DNA of 64,000 nucleotides from Lojkania enalia (GCA_010094045.1 ML986794.1:1-64000); one strand, 5' to 3'. Shown: positions 51,001 through 62,810, numbered from the stretch's first letter. Translations and numbers: made by a program. The notes: generated from the letters alone by a model not told the origin.

Positions 51001-51661
51001 TAATGTCTAGAAGCTTAAGCTCTCGCCCTTCTACTTAAACTACTTGTGCCGACGCCGCCAGCGTAAAACTGACCATATCTAATATAACTACTGTTGTATT
51101 CTTATCTAGGGAAGTGTAGTCTTTTGCTTTAAGTATATTGTTTTCGGCGGATAGGTTTAATAATTTCTCTATTGCTGTCCTACTAATAATATCGCATTGG
51201 ATAGCGTATTTCCTTAGTTCTCTATAGGCCTCTACTAGGGTGTTATACTCCTCATGTCGCGTAATCCATTCTTCTTTAATAGCATCTTTATCGAGCCTAG
51301 CCCGTCCTGTCTTACCAACTATTATAGGGATAGTATATAAGTGTGCTTCTGGAATATCCGGCGCTAGGGGTAACTCAGGCCAGTTAAGTATAACTTGTAT
51401 TTTCGGAACAGTCCTCTCGCTATCTATATTATTACCTGGGCGACTTTTAGTTGCTGGTTTAGATATAGTAGTTTTGTTCTTATTAGTGGGTATAGGAACG
51501 CCTTAGTCGATTTGGGGACTGGTCACATTTTCCGCTCAAGTAGTCTCGTTTATCGTAGAGGATGCTATCAGAAGGGTTGTATAATTGTAATAACCCTAGT
51601 TATATAGCTTAGGATAATATAGGGTCTCAGCGTTTAGCTTGAAGGTAGTAAGAAGTAAGGG
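48077..51661 (-). pseudogene. Element H third ORF (ORF3), unknown protein of about 1,195 codons
   Basis: One frame runs from about 51661 to a TGA at 48077-48079, interrupted only by TAA, TAG and TGA that are explained by RIP of CAA, CAG, TGG or CGA. The phase never changes over 3.6 kb, which argues strongly that it was coding. I do not recognise the protein. Visible features are a predicted helical, charged N-terminal part (KEEWITRHEEYNTLVEAYRE near 51270), a hydrophobic stretch (ILFLAFAYALPLVVQLNI, near 50350) that could be a membrane segment or a buried core, and a cysteine cluster (WCSECKKNNW, then YLC, near 50190-50230). Near the C-terminus is a basic patch (KSAKKIKKVE) followed by an acidic Ser/Asp/Glu-rich tail. 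It lies in the -1 frame relative to pol, in the position of env, but shows no signal peptide or fusion-peptide layout I can point to. Confidence 0.78.
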
Positions 51662-54600
51662 TTAATTTTTAGATAGAGAGAGGCTGTTTATCTATTTATA
51701 GCGATGGAGGCAGGTAAAGGCGGTAGGTAATACTGGTGGGTAAAGGCGATAGAAGCGCTAGCTGAAAAAAGGGTATACGCTTTACGCCTTTTACTATTTA
51801 AGTTGTTATAGTGAAGGTACTTGCTAATAATTATGCCTGTAACGCCGAAGAGCTCTAAATAGATAGGTTAATAGGGAAGACGTTGCTGTCTCACAGGTAT
51901 TTCTACCTGTACTAGACGGCGTAGTCTTAAATACTTAATTTCGCTAGATATTTCGCTTAAAGGTTTATCTATCGGCGGTTGTTAGTTTAAAGGCGCCTTT
52001 TCCAGCTGTTAAGCTGTTAGAGGTAGCGTAGAAGATAACCTTTCGGGTCTCGTGTCTAAGTATCTACTACTAGTTTAAATCCTAGCGGATCTTCTTATTC
52101 TTATACTTATATGTGCCGATTTATTCTTTTTCTAGAGGTTCTTACGGATCTAAGCTTTATCTAGAGTTTTGGGGTAATCGCGGTTATAAGCTGCGATAAG
52201 TTCCTTAGCCTTTTTAAGGTTATTTACATCGTACTAGGCGTTGTATATACTTCCCCAACCTTTCTAGCGTACTAGATATTTCAGTCTACCGCTATACTTG
52301 TCGAGTCTTTGTGCCAGGAGTCGTTCTATTTCGTAAAATGGTGCCTCTTCGTCTATAGCCTTAACTGGGGCTTGTTAGGGTTTAATAGCACGTTTAAAAG
52401 GGTCTATACCCTTTAGAATAGGTTCTAGTTGTAATATAGATACGACTGGATGAATCTTTAGGGTTTTCAGAAGCTTAAGTTAGTAAGCGTTCTTACCGAC
52501 CTTATTAATAATTTTTAATAGTATAGAACGCTGAGCGTCCAGTTTTCAATTTAAATAACTGTAGACGCGGTATCCGTAGTAGAACTTTAGTATAGCCCAG
52601 TCTCCAACCTTAAGCTTAAGGGGCTTATATTTAAGATCGTAGGCGTACTTTATATTTATATTCGTAAAGGCGAGGGCCTTATATATTATATCTTAATACT
52701 ACTGGCATAGAGTAGTATAATCAGTGTATGGAATTTCGCTAAGTGCTCCTAGTAGGTCGCGAGAGTTAAAGCCTTAAAGTTGTTATTGTAGCGTGACCCC
52801 CGTTAATATATTAGAGGATGTATTTATCGCAAATTTTACGAATAGTAGTACCTCTACCTAGTCTACGTTAGGATTTACAGTACAGAAATATTAAAGCGCG
52901 ATTTCAGCGGTTTAGTTAGTTCTTTTAGACTAACCATCGGTTTAAGGGTGCTAGGCGGTAGACGTTAAGTATAATATGCCGACGCTTTTAAATATACGCT
53001 CCTATAACTCATTTAAGAACCGCGGGTCCCTATTAGAGATAATACCTTTCGGTAAGCCCCATCCGTAGTCGATAAGAGCTTTAATAAGAGCAGATCCCCA
53101 CTTAGCAGCTGAATAGTCTATCATCCCTAGTATAAAAAGTACCATTTTTGTTTCTTTACAAGTAGCTATTAGTAGAGCGTCGAAGCTGTATTTGCTAGTA
53201 GAGAGTCTAGTAACAATATTAATTATAATAACAAGAAAGGGGGCTCTAAGATTAAGTATTAGTTGTAAGCTACTGTACAGTTAATACCGCTCAGTGCGAT
53301 TCTATAGACAATCGGGGTAGAATCGGATATATGTTTTAAGAAGCTTTACTAGCCTTTAAATAAAGACCGTGTTCCTTATACGTTTATAGGTTCTGTAGAA
53401 GCCTTAGTAAAACTGTTAATTATACGCGGATTGGAATATTTCGTTCGCCATAACCTTCGGAATATATAGTTGTTCTATACTATCGAGTTTATCGTAGTAG
53501 AAAATCAGTCCGTCTTTTTCAATAAAGTTTAGGCCTCTAAGTAGTCTATCTAGTTTTTCTTCGTCGTCCCTTTCACCGCGAATGATAAGCTTAACTTTCC
53601 TCTAATAGGTGTCTTCGTCGTAAGCTTGTTTTAAGCGGCTTTTAAAGTCATCGGTCATGCTAATAAGAGAGGTGTTAAAGTAGTAAGTATAGTCAGAATA
53701 TTAAGTACCTACTTAATAGGAGCTTCGCGTTATAGGAATATATAGGGGGTATAGCTCGTCTTTATTCCGTTGTGTGGTTACGCTGTAAGCGTATTCAAGG
53801 TCTTCTAGTATGTCTGTACTAATGTTTCTTAGATTTATTACACCGCTAAGGCGTGAGAGTGCGTTAGGTACCTAATATATACGTTCTAGTTAGTATTTTA
53901 CGACAAGGTTTAGAAACTATTATAGATACTGGGCACAGTAGATAAGACGTAAGTTTAACCGGTCCGCTAATAATAATATAAGGAACTTTTAGTGCACTAT
54001 AGCTGTAACAGCGGAATAGTCTATAAAAATGTAATACTTTGGCGCGCCAGCTATCAAGTGCCTAGTTTTCTTAACAAACTATACTACAGCAGACATTTTA
54101 AGTTCTGTAAGCTAATAGTTATTCTCGGCCAGCGACAAACGCTTAGAGAGAAAAAGAATAGGTTAGATAGATTCTCGAGGGAAATTCTTAACTTTTTTCA
54201 GCCACGTAGTAGGGCTATTTTCTATATTCTCGAATCCTTCAGGAGTAGGGATATCCTCTATTATTAGTTTAAGGTTATTAACGATATAGTATAAGAAACC
54301 TGCTATTCCCCATTCTTTAGAGGCGTCGACATTACTGTAAATTAGCTGATAGGGGTCGATATAGTATAGAATAGTGTTTTCCCGAAACTGCTCTTATATT
54401 ATATTAAAGGCTGCTTTTAGTACGGGATCTTTAGTAATTAGTATAGATTCTCTAAACCTTTTACGCTTAAACTTTCCGGAGGAGGCTCTCTTTAGCAGCT
54501 CGGTTTTTAAATCCTAAAGCGGACCGCTAAACTAAGTATAATAGGCAGTTTTATTATAGAGGAAGTTTATAGTACTAATATACATTTCTAGTACGGCGGC

Positions 54601-56453
54601 GGTCTTTAGGAATTCCAGGTTATATAGCGCTACCAGACGCTTATTAGTTATAGAAAGTCCAAGTGCGTCGACTTTCTGTCTAAGAAGGATGGCGCTTAGA
54701 TAACTAAGGTAGTACTTTTTAGCTGATAGTAAGAAGTATAGACGGTTGAGCCGTTCGAAGAGTTTCCGTAAATAGCGTTTATATTCCTTAAGGCTGTTTA
54801 AGAAGATAATAAAATTGTCTACGTAAACTTAGACAAACAGGAAGTCTCGTATAATATTTTCCATTTATCTTTACACATGCTAAATACTGTTAATATAACC
54901 TATAATCGCTATATGCAAGAATTCTTATCTACAGTAACTATTTATTGCGAGCTTGTGTCGATCTTGTTCTATAATGAGCTACTAGTAGAAAAAACTCACT
55001 CCGTTGACAACGGAGATATAGGTGGCACCCTGCACTGCTTAGATAATATCTAATTACTTCTTCAGCAGGTAGGAATCTTTAACTATAGCGTCATTTAGGG
55101 TCTGTAGGTTAACTATAAGTCGGCCTTTACGCGAGACATTACCATCCTTGTTAGTAATTGTCTTCCAAGCCACGAAGACCGGGCATTTAAAATGCGTGTC
55201 TCGGTTCGCCTAAGATATCTTTCCTTCTTAGTAAAGTTTATTAAAGAGTTTATTAATAAGCCTCCGTTCGTCGGGCGTAAGGGGGTAGGGTTTAATATTC
55301 AGTTTCACGTTTTCCTAGCCTAGAATTAAGGGGATACGCATATACGATTCGCTTAGGACGTTAATAGTAATACTACAGTCAGTAAAAAGATTTAAGAAGT
55401 CTTCTACAATCAGTACTAGACGTTTAATATTGTTAGAGCTTTTTGCACTATATATATTAACTCTATTAGGTAAGAGTGTTTCGGATACTTTAGGTAGATT
55501 ACTAATAGTAGCCTACGGAGCGATATAAGGGTCGGTTCTTGTGTATTCTTTAAAATATAGTGGGGAAATATATCCGAGTCGAGTCCGTTGCTGAATATAG
55601 ACTAGTTAGGTAGTATTATTTCTGCACAAGATATATTTCGTTTTATTATTAAGAATAGTATTATAAAATCTAGCTCCTAATACGTAGTTATGCTGCCCAC
55701 GAAATTTAAAATCCACCTCTACCGGCAGCGGGGCTTTAGGTCGGAATCTTACGTATTAAGCAGCTCTGGTAGGGATAAGAACATCTTCTACTGCTACCAG
55801 TATTATTAGGCGTATTAGGGGCAACTTCGGAGTTACTATTATAGGTACTATAGCGCTCTAGCAACGGCGTATTGTTATATAGTATCTATTGAGGTCGATA
55901 ACGAAGCTTTCGGGCCCGATAACATCCATGCTAAATAGTATACCCGGCTCTAAGTTATTTATAATATATAATTCGGTATAGATCCGCGCTAAAATCGGTT
56001 TCCTATTTATAGTTGTAGCGGGGAAGTAGATAGAGAATGTAGTATACGCGGAGGAATCGTATAAATTATCACCCAAACCCCTCAGTTTAAGTAGATTACC
56101 TTTTAAAAGATGTACTTTCGTATGAGGAATATATTTTATTAGAAATAAGCGGTCAACTAGTATAACTATAGCCCCGGTATTAGGCGTAATAGTTGCTAAT
56201 TCCCCGTTAGATGTAAATTTAGCTTATATACAGGCGTATTACTAGCATTTCCATCTAGTCTTTAGGTCGTACTTAGAGGTATTAGTTGATACTATAATAT
56301 CGTAATTAGAGCGGCGCTCGCTATTAACAATATTATTATATTTACTGGCTTTAACGTAATTATCGAAATAATAAGGGGTAATAGCTGGTTCTATAGTAGC
56401 TCGGGTAGAGCCTAGGGCGACCTAGAACTTACTCTATATAATACCTGTTAGTT
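51634..56453 (-). pseudogene. Element H Pol (protease, RT, RNase H, integrase, chromodomain)
   Basis: One frame follows the slippery site. Protease is at about 56190-55860, with PNTGAIVILVD where D-T-G-A is expected; Asp to Asn is a RIP change. Reverse transcriptase is at about 55320-54500 with YVDN for YVDD at 54814-54828. RNase H is at about 54400-54000 (IYSNVDASKEWGIAGF). The integrase zinc region is at about 53520-53330 and the core at about 53240-52950. A chromodomain near 52290-52200 reads LKYLVR-(stop)-KGWG and is followed by a basic, Pro-rich tail. Interspersed stops are of the RIP type. The likely stop is the TAA at 51634-51636. The last codons overlap the start of the ORF3 frame. 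Confidence 0.9.
55858..56076 (-). other. Uninterrupted piece of the protease and linker region of H Pol
   Basis: This stretch of pol has no RIP stop (GDNLYDSSAYTTFSIYF to IDLNRYY) and follows the NTGA protease motif, so it is part of the polyprotein and not an independent gene. Confidence 0.75.
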
Positions 56454-56457
56454 TTTT
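56451..56457 (-). promoter_or_regulatory. -1 programmed frameshift site A AAA AAC between gag and pol
   Basis: On the minus strand the gag codons CTA AAA AAC are followed at once by TAA. The heptamer A AAA AAC has the X XXY YYZ form with gag-frame spacing, and the pol frame is the -1 frame opening here. This is one of the most efficient known retroviral slippery sequences. A downstream stem-loop or pseudoknot was not evaluated. Confidence 0.82.
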
Positions 56458-56585
56458 AGAAAGGGGCGTGCCCTACTAGATTAGGTATAGAGGTTGCTGG
56501 TTCTAGTACTAATAGTTCCGTTAAATGCTGTAGTTCTATTACTAGCGTTGCCAGGAAGTGCGGTATCTATAGTACCGTATCTTAC

Positions 56586-56649
56586 AGCCCTTAGATGTTT
56601 ATGCAGCTGGCTGTTCGACGAGAAAGTATCTCTATATATATAGTATTAT
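56586..56649 (-). other. C2H2-like zinc finger in H Gag
   Basis: The pattern Y-x2-Y-x6-S-x3-L-H-x-H-L-R gives C-x2-C...L-H-x-H-L-R when TAC and TAT are read as the RIP products of TGC and TGT. It replaces the usual CCHC knuckle. Confidence 0.6.
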
Positions 56650-59402
56650 TTCGGTAGTAGAAACGGATTACCGTCTCTTATAGTGAGGCCGATAAATAAT
56701 AGCTTTACTATGGTAAAGCCCGCGAAGACGTATGGAACGGATCTATTATCATCGTAAACTAGTATAGGAAAGTCGATTTCTTCTATATCGTCGTAAGATG
56801 CGGTTCTAGCATCTCCGCCGGGTATATCCTTAAGCGGTGAAGCTTCTCGGGGTAAATCTTCCTGTGGGTGCTTATTATTGTTATTAACGTCTTTAGTACT
56901 AATTGGGTATACTCCTTGTAGTTTATTAAATTGGCCTTTTTACTGGTAGCTGCTATTTCCAGCGTTTCTACTACGGTTGTTTAAGTCACTTGTGTACGGC
57001 GCGGCATTTCTTCGCTAGTCTAAGGAAGTCGCCTAGAAACCTTATAGGCGTGTATTATCTAGTCTCTAGTTCGCTGATGCTTAGTTTTCTCTTATAGTAA
57101 ACTACGTTTAGTTAGGTTGAGTTTAGCGGTAATTAATTTGATAGGGGTTTCTGCTAGTAATTTAACCTTATTAAGTAGAGCTACTATACGCGGGTCGGGT
57201 ATTAGAATAATTTCGAATCCCTTATATATATTCGGTTATTCGATTCGGTATACTATATATACTAGGGCGGTAATTTAGAAAATTATTATACCTACCTTAT
57301 CTTTTAGATCGGGCTTTAGTCTGCTAGACCCTTTCCTGCTATTTAAGAACTTGGAGAAACTCATCTAAACGCGTATTTGGGTCTTCTATAGGATTGTTAA
57401 TAGTAAGCTAAAAGCTTAGATCCAATTTGCTATAGATCGTAGCAATCCATTTTCGGGTATTACTTAGCTTATTATAGCTAGTGTCTTTTAAATTTCGCAC
57501 CACGTTTATTATAAAGGTAGTAACCTACTTATTATCTATTAATTCGCGTATGCCGAACCTTTTGTTCTATAAGTTCTTATATACTTCTAAGAACAGTTTC
57601 TTATAGCGCTTTATTAGAAGTGCTTTTTAATTATCGACGCTGTATCCGCTATAGAGGTATTCTTTAGCGCTGGTGGGGAGCTAGATGTTATACCATGTTT
57701 GTGCGCTTCCTTTAAGACACTTCTAAAGATTAGTATAGATGATATAGTTAGGACAAGTAATAATAGCGGCTTCTATAGATTCGATGAAATTGCGAAGGTG
57801 CTTATAATAGGTTTTACCTTAGAGTGTAGTAATGCTGTTTATATCTACACCCTATAGCTCTGGATTAAAATAACTAATATCGTCGGGTTTGAATTTTACA
57901 TCTCCTCCTATATATTTTACCTATATTAGCTCTTACTGCATCTCTGCGTCTATTGGGAAGGTAGTATAGTATCTATCACCGACATAAAAGTCTAGTATAC
58001 CTCGCCTCGAGAGAGGGGTAGTAGAGGGACGCCTTTCACCCGCGGGTGCTAGTTGTTCCTATTCTACTTCTACTAGTACTCTTAACGGTTCTCCGTAGAG
58101 CGGCTCTAGCGGGTAATATAGTTCATCTTCTTCTCGGGGTAATCGAGGTCTAGAATTAATTTTCCGCCGTTGTAGCTTATATTTAACTAGGGGTTCTAGT
58201 CTATAGCACCAACGCGGGGGCTTATTTCGAGCGGAAACTTCTGGACTATATTCCTAATATAGGAGGCGGGGTTTATTGTGAGATTCCTAATAGGGGGGCT
58301 AAAACTTGTCGTAAGGCTCGTCGTAAAGTTCTCGAGTCCTATTATAAATATATACGATAGGTAGCTGTCGTAGAATATAATAGTTATTAGTAGGTTATAG
58401 GTAAGTATTATAAAAACGTCCGTTGTTATTTCGAATAGGGTTAACAAGTTCCAGCCTATAACACTCGTCGTTAGCTAGAGGGGGCGGCACCCGGTATATA
58501 GTTATATAACGTACGGGAGCAGACTGTATAGTTTATCTTTAATTATTACCTTTATATCCGCGTCTATAGGGGGCAGGGTTTTTATTTTAATAATCATTCT
58601 GTAGTGGGTAGTAGGGGTCTTCTAGATAGGGGAGGCGTGCTGGCCGCTCGCGGTGGGAGGCAGCCTCATCTCTAATAACATGTAAATATCTCGGCTGGCG
58701 GCTGGTTGAGGGCTGATACGTAGGTGGTTCGCCGGTGCAGTCAGCAGGTAGAGGGAGACTAGAACTAGGTTATTATAATAAGTTTTCATTTTAGCAGTCT
58801 TTATAAGGTAAGAGCGGCTACTATTAATATAATACCTGAAGGTCCTCTCGGACGTTACTTAGAGTATTTTATAAGAGGAGCTAGCAGATATCGTCTCGAA
58901 CGTTATTTAGAGTGTCCGTTATAAATACCCGGACGGAAAATTAGAGCTCCCTTTACAGGACTACTCTAATGCTATAGAAATAGTCCTTAAGAGCCTTACG
59001 CTGTTATAGTGGGAATATGTTAAGGTTTCCGCTGCTGCTACTACTTAGATTTCGCTAGTGGGAAGACCCTAAAACGTAGTATTAAGGGGGCCTTAAGGGA
59101 GCAGGCGCGGGTTGTTTTCCCACACGGACTTCTACTCTTCGCCGTTCTTCAATTTTCTGTTACTCCTTAGGGTTATCTTACTCTAGTACGCTTGGTCGCG
59201 CTGGCGCTAGAACCGGTGTATAGGTTAATTCTCTAAAAGTGCCGGGTATATTTATATCGAAAGATTCGTCTCTATATTTAGGCTAGTAGCCCTTAGGATA
59301 TACCCTAGTCATTCTTTCGGTATTTCTAGAGGCTTCGCGAAGTCCTAGCGTAAGCGCTAGGTTATAAGAGCGCTGTTAACTACTCTCGCTACCTTTACCC
59401 AT

Positions 59403-60903
59403 GGTTTCTGGTAATAGCGAATCTCGTTCTATAGTAGTATACGTAGCTATTTCCCTGTCCTTCCTTAGGTTTCGCTTATACTTCCTCTTACTAGTCTTTT
59501 GTCCAGGCGAATTAGAGGTTGAATTTTAGGTAACACTAGACTATAATTCGCCTGCTACAATCCGCTCGGATACTAGTAATAAGCAGCTACTAAAGGGGTG
59601 AGTAAAGGATAGTTAAAGTCGTAAGATATGTCTTAGTTCGCTCGCTGGGCGGCTTTTTAGAGTCGATCTTAATAAGTGTTTAAGGGCTACGCCTACTAGC
59701 AGTTGTTTAGATGGTGACTGTGAGCGTAGTCGGAGCTGGCGCTCTTAGAGCCTTAGTACGCTTAAGTCGAAAGGGAGTCGGAAGGCTCCGTTTATCCAGT
59801 TATAATAAGCTTATGTATAGGCTAATTGCTGGGTTCTTATAATAAATTCCGTAATAACACTACGAACTGTTTTAGTAGTAGAAGATCTGTTAACTTTAAC
59901 GCTCTAACAGAATAGATAGCTAAGTTTAGGGCTTTCTTCCTTACTAGGGCGTCTGTATGATGCGGCTTCCGCTTCCTCGAGGGTGGTGAGGGGGCTGTAT
60001 AGGTTAAGGACTGCTCTAATTTATTCCCACTCCAGTAGTTAAATAATCTATTAATATGCGGGTCCTTTAGATACAAATATTACTAGTTAGCGGGCGGTCT
60101 AGAGTATTCTTAATAATAGTATAGGGGGAAAGGGTTCCTCTTTAGGTAGGCTTTCGCCTTCAGGCTCTCTTATAGAGGCGTACTCTGTACGTTCCTCTTC
60201 CGCTAGGTTGACAATAGTTTAATATAGAAGAGGTAAGACAAGGAATCGCTGATTTATAGGTAACGTAATAGGACTCTCTATTTAGATCTTTATATCATGC
60301 AGGGATTCGCCGGAATTCTTAGGGTACTAAGTTTTTAATTATATAGTATAATAGCGATCGATTATCACTTAGAAGGAAAGGGTATTTTCCTAACTTCCGA
60401 TTTCTATAGAGAATACTTGCTAGTAGAGAAACTACCAGCGTGGTGTTTATTAATAATATACCAGCATAACTTCCGTTTAGTATAGATAGGCTTGGAGAGC
60501 GTCGTCAGAGTTCGCTAGTCAAGGCAGGACTGCGTACTTAATCCGTTCCTATAGGTTAGTATAATATAATATAGGGGGAGCTCAACCTTATTGTAACTCC
60601 GCCAGTATATAGTTGCCTAGTAGAGGGCTGATCGTAGCGGAAACGTAACCGACTAAGGGAAGACGTCTGCCTCTACCAATAGAATTCTTAATAGTAGCGG
60701 TATCCCTTTACGATGAATAATCGAATCTTTAGTCGTTACTCGAATTACTGTAGGGAATACCTGTATATCAGAAAATTACCAAAGGGATGCAGTCGATGCT
60801 TTTTAATAGTAGATTTGACGTTGCTACGATTGTAGAATCGTATCAAAATTTAGAGCAGAGAATGGTGCTTAGAGAGACCGGTCTGGTCAACAAACAAAGC
60901 TTA
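59403..60903 (-). other. Leader region of element H
   Basis: About 1.5 kb between the primer site and the gag ATG. Short open frames (for example 59837-60076) are out of the gag frame and show no motif. An unusually long leader could hold packaging or internal initiation signals, but nothing specific is visible. Confidence 0.5.
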
Positions 60904-60910
60904 GCTACCA
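60904..60910 (-). other. Primer-binding-site-like motif of element H
   Basis: TGGTAGC (continuing TAAG) lies 3 nt inside the 5' LTR. The first seven bases are complementary to the 3' end of a tRNA finishing GCTACCA, such as fungal initiator tRNA-Met. The match does not extend further, so the primer is uncertain. Confidence 0.5.
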
Positions 60911-60913
60911 GCT

Positions 60914-61039
60914 TAATATGGTTTAGCACGAAGACATGGATCAAAGAAGTATCATATTGTTGTTCTTCTTCTCTAGTACTTAAGCTACCCTATATAGTAT
61001 CGCTGCCAAGCCCGCTAGTCAGCGGCAGGTTCCGTACTA
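60914..61039 (-). repeat. Element H 5' LTR
   Basis: 126 bp, partner of 47920-48045. Confidence 0.9.
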
Positions 61040-61044
61040 ATACC
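61040..61044. repeat. Target site duplication of element H (right)
   Basis: ATACC, as at 47915-47919. Confidence 0.85.
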
Positions 61045-62608
61045 TAACCTAGACCTACCTAACTCCTACCTATATCTAGTAAGTTAATAATAGCTACCTC
61101 TTTAATAATTCTAGCTAAGAAGTTGCTAAATAATAAAACTGTTAATAATATTAGAAGGTAGAAGTATTCTAGTTCAGCCTTTTATATAATTCTTTTCTCG
61201 ACTATTATATATAAGTTACAGCTATTATCTATTAAGATAAGAAGGTTAAAGGTATTATTAAGTAGTACGGGGGCTGTAAATAGAGTACTAGTTATCCGAA
61301 ATTAATTAAATTTATCTAGTACTTACTTATTCGCCTACTCTTTTTATTATTTTAAACGCTGACTTCTATTTAGAGTAATACTTTTCCTGTTCTATTAGCT
61401 TAAACTATATCTCTATATTCTTTATTATACTAAATAAGCTCTAGCAGTATTATATAAGCCTAATTAAATTGTATACTACTCTTAGATAGAGTATAGTAGT
61501 AGTTTTAAATAAAGTAACCTCTATTTCTATAGGTAAAATAAGTATTCTATTATTTTTAAGCCTTTAACTCTTTCTTAATAATATTTCTTATCTTCTCTAG
61601 TAGCTAAGGCCTTATATCTAAACGCCGTATAAGTCTATAATTAGCTATTAGCATCTAGTCTATAGTATTATTAATAGTAGCTAATAGTTATAGTTGCGGG
61701 AGCAGTATAAGTAGCTATCTCTAGCTATCTCTTATCTAACTAGTCTTCTCCCTACTGAAGGAGTATATAAAAGCGCTATTAAGTTTAGCTACTTTAAGAC
61801 GGTTATTAAGAATATAAAGTTTCTATATAAAGGTCGTATACGATATAAAGTCTTTCTTACTAATACTACTAATTATTAATTAGTAGAGTTTGGGACAAAT
61901 CTTCCCTTCTAGATCTAATATCTTAACTTAGTCTAGGTAAGAGTTATATAATACTTCTATAGAGAGATAATTATACTCGACTAGAAACTTAATAAAGATC
62001 TTATTACCTTATCTTAAGTTTTTAAACTCGATCCCAGCTCGTTTCTAATAGTAGGGGTTATTATATTATATATCTATAATTGTCTAGAATTTATTATAGA
62101 TAAGAGTATTTATAGTAATATATTTTTTATATAACTAAAGGTATATTCTAGTATTACTCTTATAAAATAATGTTATATAGGCTACTACTATTATATCTAT
62201 TAAGTTTATAGATAAACTATTAATACGAATCTTAATCTTTATACTACTTTTCTAAATAGAATACGCTTTATAGTCTCTTTAGAACTTGTCTAGCTTATTA
62301 AGTATAGCCTTTATATAAATAGGCTTAGTAGTTATTAATAGTATAGTCGACGAAATACTCTTTTTAGGGGTTAAATACTTATTTAGTTATTCCTCGAGCT
62401 TCTAATAAAAGCTTATTCTTTTAAGTTACTATTACTACTTTTCTTTCTTTAGGTATTCTAGCCTAGCTGCTATTTTAGCAAACTATCTCTATACAGTCGC
62501 TATATTAAATCCTTATTCTACTAGTCCGTTTTAGTCTATAACTTTATACGGTAGTAGGTCTACTTAGTAGTTAAGATAGAATCTAGTATAGTATAAGCTT
62601 TAATAAAT
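61045..62608 (-). pseudogene. Element G gag and protease part
   Basis: Collinear with element F from about 41890 to 43449. Minus-strand gag translation is heavily broken by RIP stops. It continues the G internal region interrupted by H. Confidence 0.75.
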
Positions 62609-62810
62609 TGAAAAGGTCTAAGAATATAATAGGATTAGATATAATAAGAATCTATTATTATTAAAGCTAGAAAAAGAGAAGAGAAGATATACGGTAGTAA
62701 GATATATATTATTTACTTACTTTAGTCTAGGCAGGTACAGGGTCGTATAAGGGTAACTACTATTATAGTATTATAGGAATAGGACTAAATTATAGGTCGG
62801 GACCTTTATA
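62609..62810 (-). repeat. Element G 5' LTR
   Basis: This 202-bp LTR starts TGAAAAGG, the only copy of the four that keeps the canonical TG at this edge. Confidence 0.92.

Larger units (their letters stand above)
56448..59402 (-). pseudogene. Element H Gag, about 984 codons, mildly RIP-disrupted
   Basis: The frame starts at a retained ATG (59400-59402) in the favourable context ACCATGG and ends at TAA 56448-56450. The N-terminal third is rich in Arg, Pro, Ser and Gln. The central part (about 58050-57350) has the retrotransposon Gag fold signature: NFIESIEAAIITCPNY, GSAQTWYN, LIKRYKKLFLEV and LDEFLQVLK. Near the C-terminus (56586-56649) lies a C2H2-like finger, reading YYIYRDTFSSNSQLHKHLR, with both Cys codons changed to Tyr by RIP. 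Such a finger is seen in large fungal gypsy Gags. This Gag is longer than in ordinary elements. Stops are RIP-type. Confidence 0.86.
47920..61039 (-). mobile_element. Element H: 13.1 kb three-ORF Ty3/gypsy chromovirus
   Basis: The element is 13,120 bp with short 126-bp LTRs (47920-48045, 60914-61039) and TSD ATACC, inserted in element G. On the minus strand it carries a 1.5 kb leader, gag (59402-56448), a -1 frameshift site, pol (protease, RT, RNase H, integrase, chromodomain; to about 51634) and an unidentified third frame (about 51661-48077) ending beside the polypurine tract. It is about twice the size of ordinary fungal gypsy elements. RIP damage is visible but mild: ATG codons and many CpA sites survive, and no indel disturbs any of the three frames. 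It is the innermost and hence youngest insertion of the right half of the window. Confidence 0.93.
44182..62810 (-). mobile_element. Element G: second copy of the F family, interrupted by element H
   Basis: LTRs at 44182-44383 and 62609-62810 are 202 bp each. Removing H and its 5-bp duplication leaves 5,504 bp, within 2 bp of F. The two internal halves (44384-47914 and 61045-62608) are collinear with F and break at the position equivalent to F about 41890, in the protease region. It is more RIP-mutated than H. Confidence 0.92.

Noticed and set aside
51240..51607. Two plus-strand frames of 88 and 70 codons
   Set aside because: They are antisense to the well-formed ORF3 frame of element H; their hydrophobic character comes from reading the opposite strand.
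53992..54267. 91-codon plus-strand frame
   Set aside because: Antisense to the RNase H region of H Pol.
58196..58447. 83-codon minus-strand hydrophobic frame, first taken as a membrane protein
   Set aside because: It is in a different phase from gag, which is continuous from the ATG at 59402 through this region.
59837..60076. 79-codon minus-strand frame in the H leader, first taken as the start of a leader protein
   Set aside because: It is not in phase with gag, has no motif, and the gag ATG with good context lies downstream of it.
47920..61039. Element H as a Ty1/copia element because of its short LTRs
   Set aside because: Integrase lies after RNase H and the protein ends in a chromodomain, so it is Ty3/gypsy.
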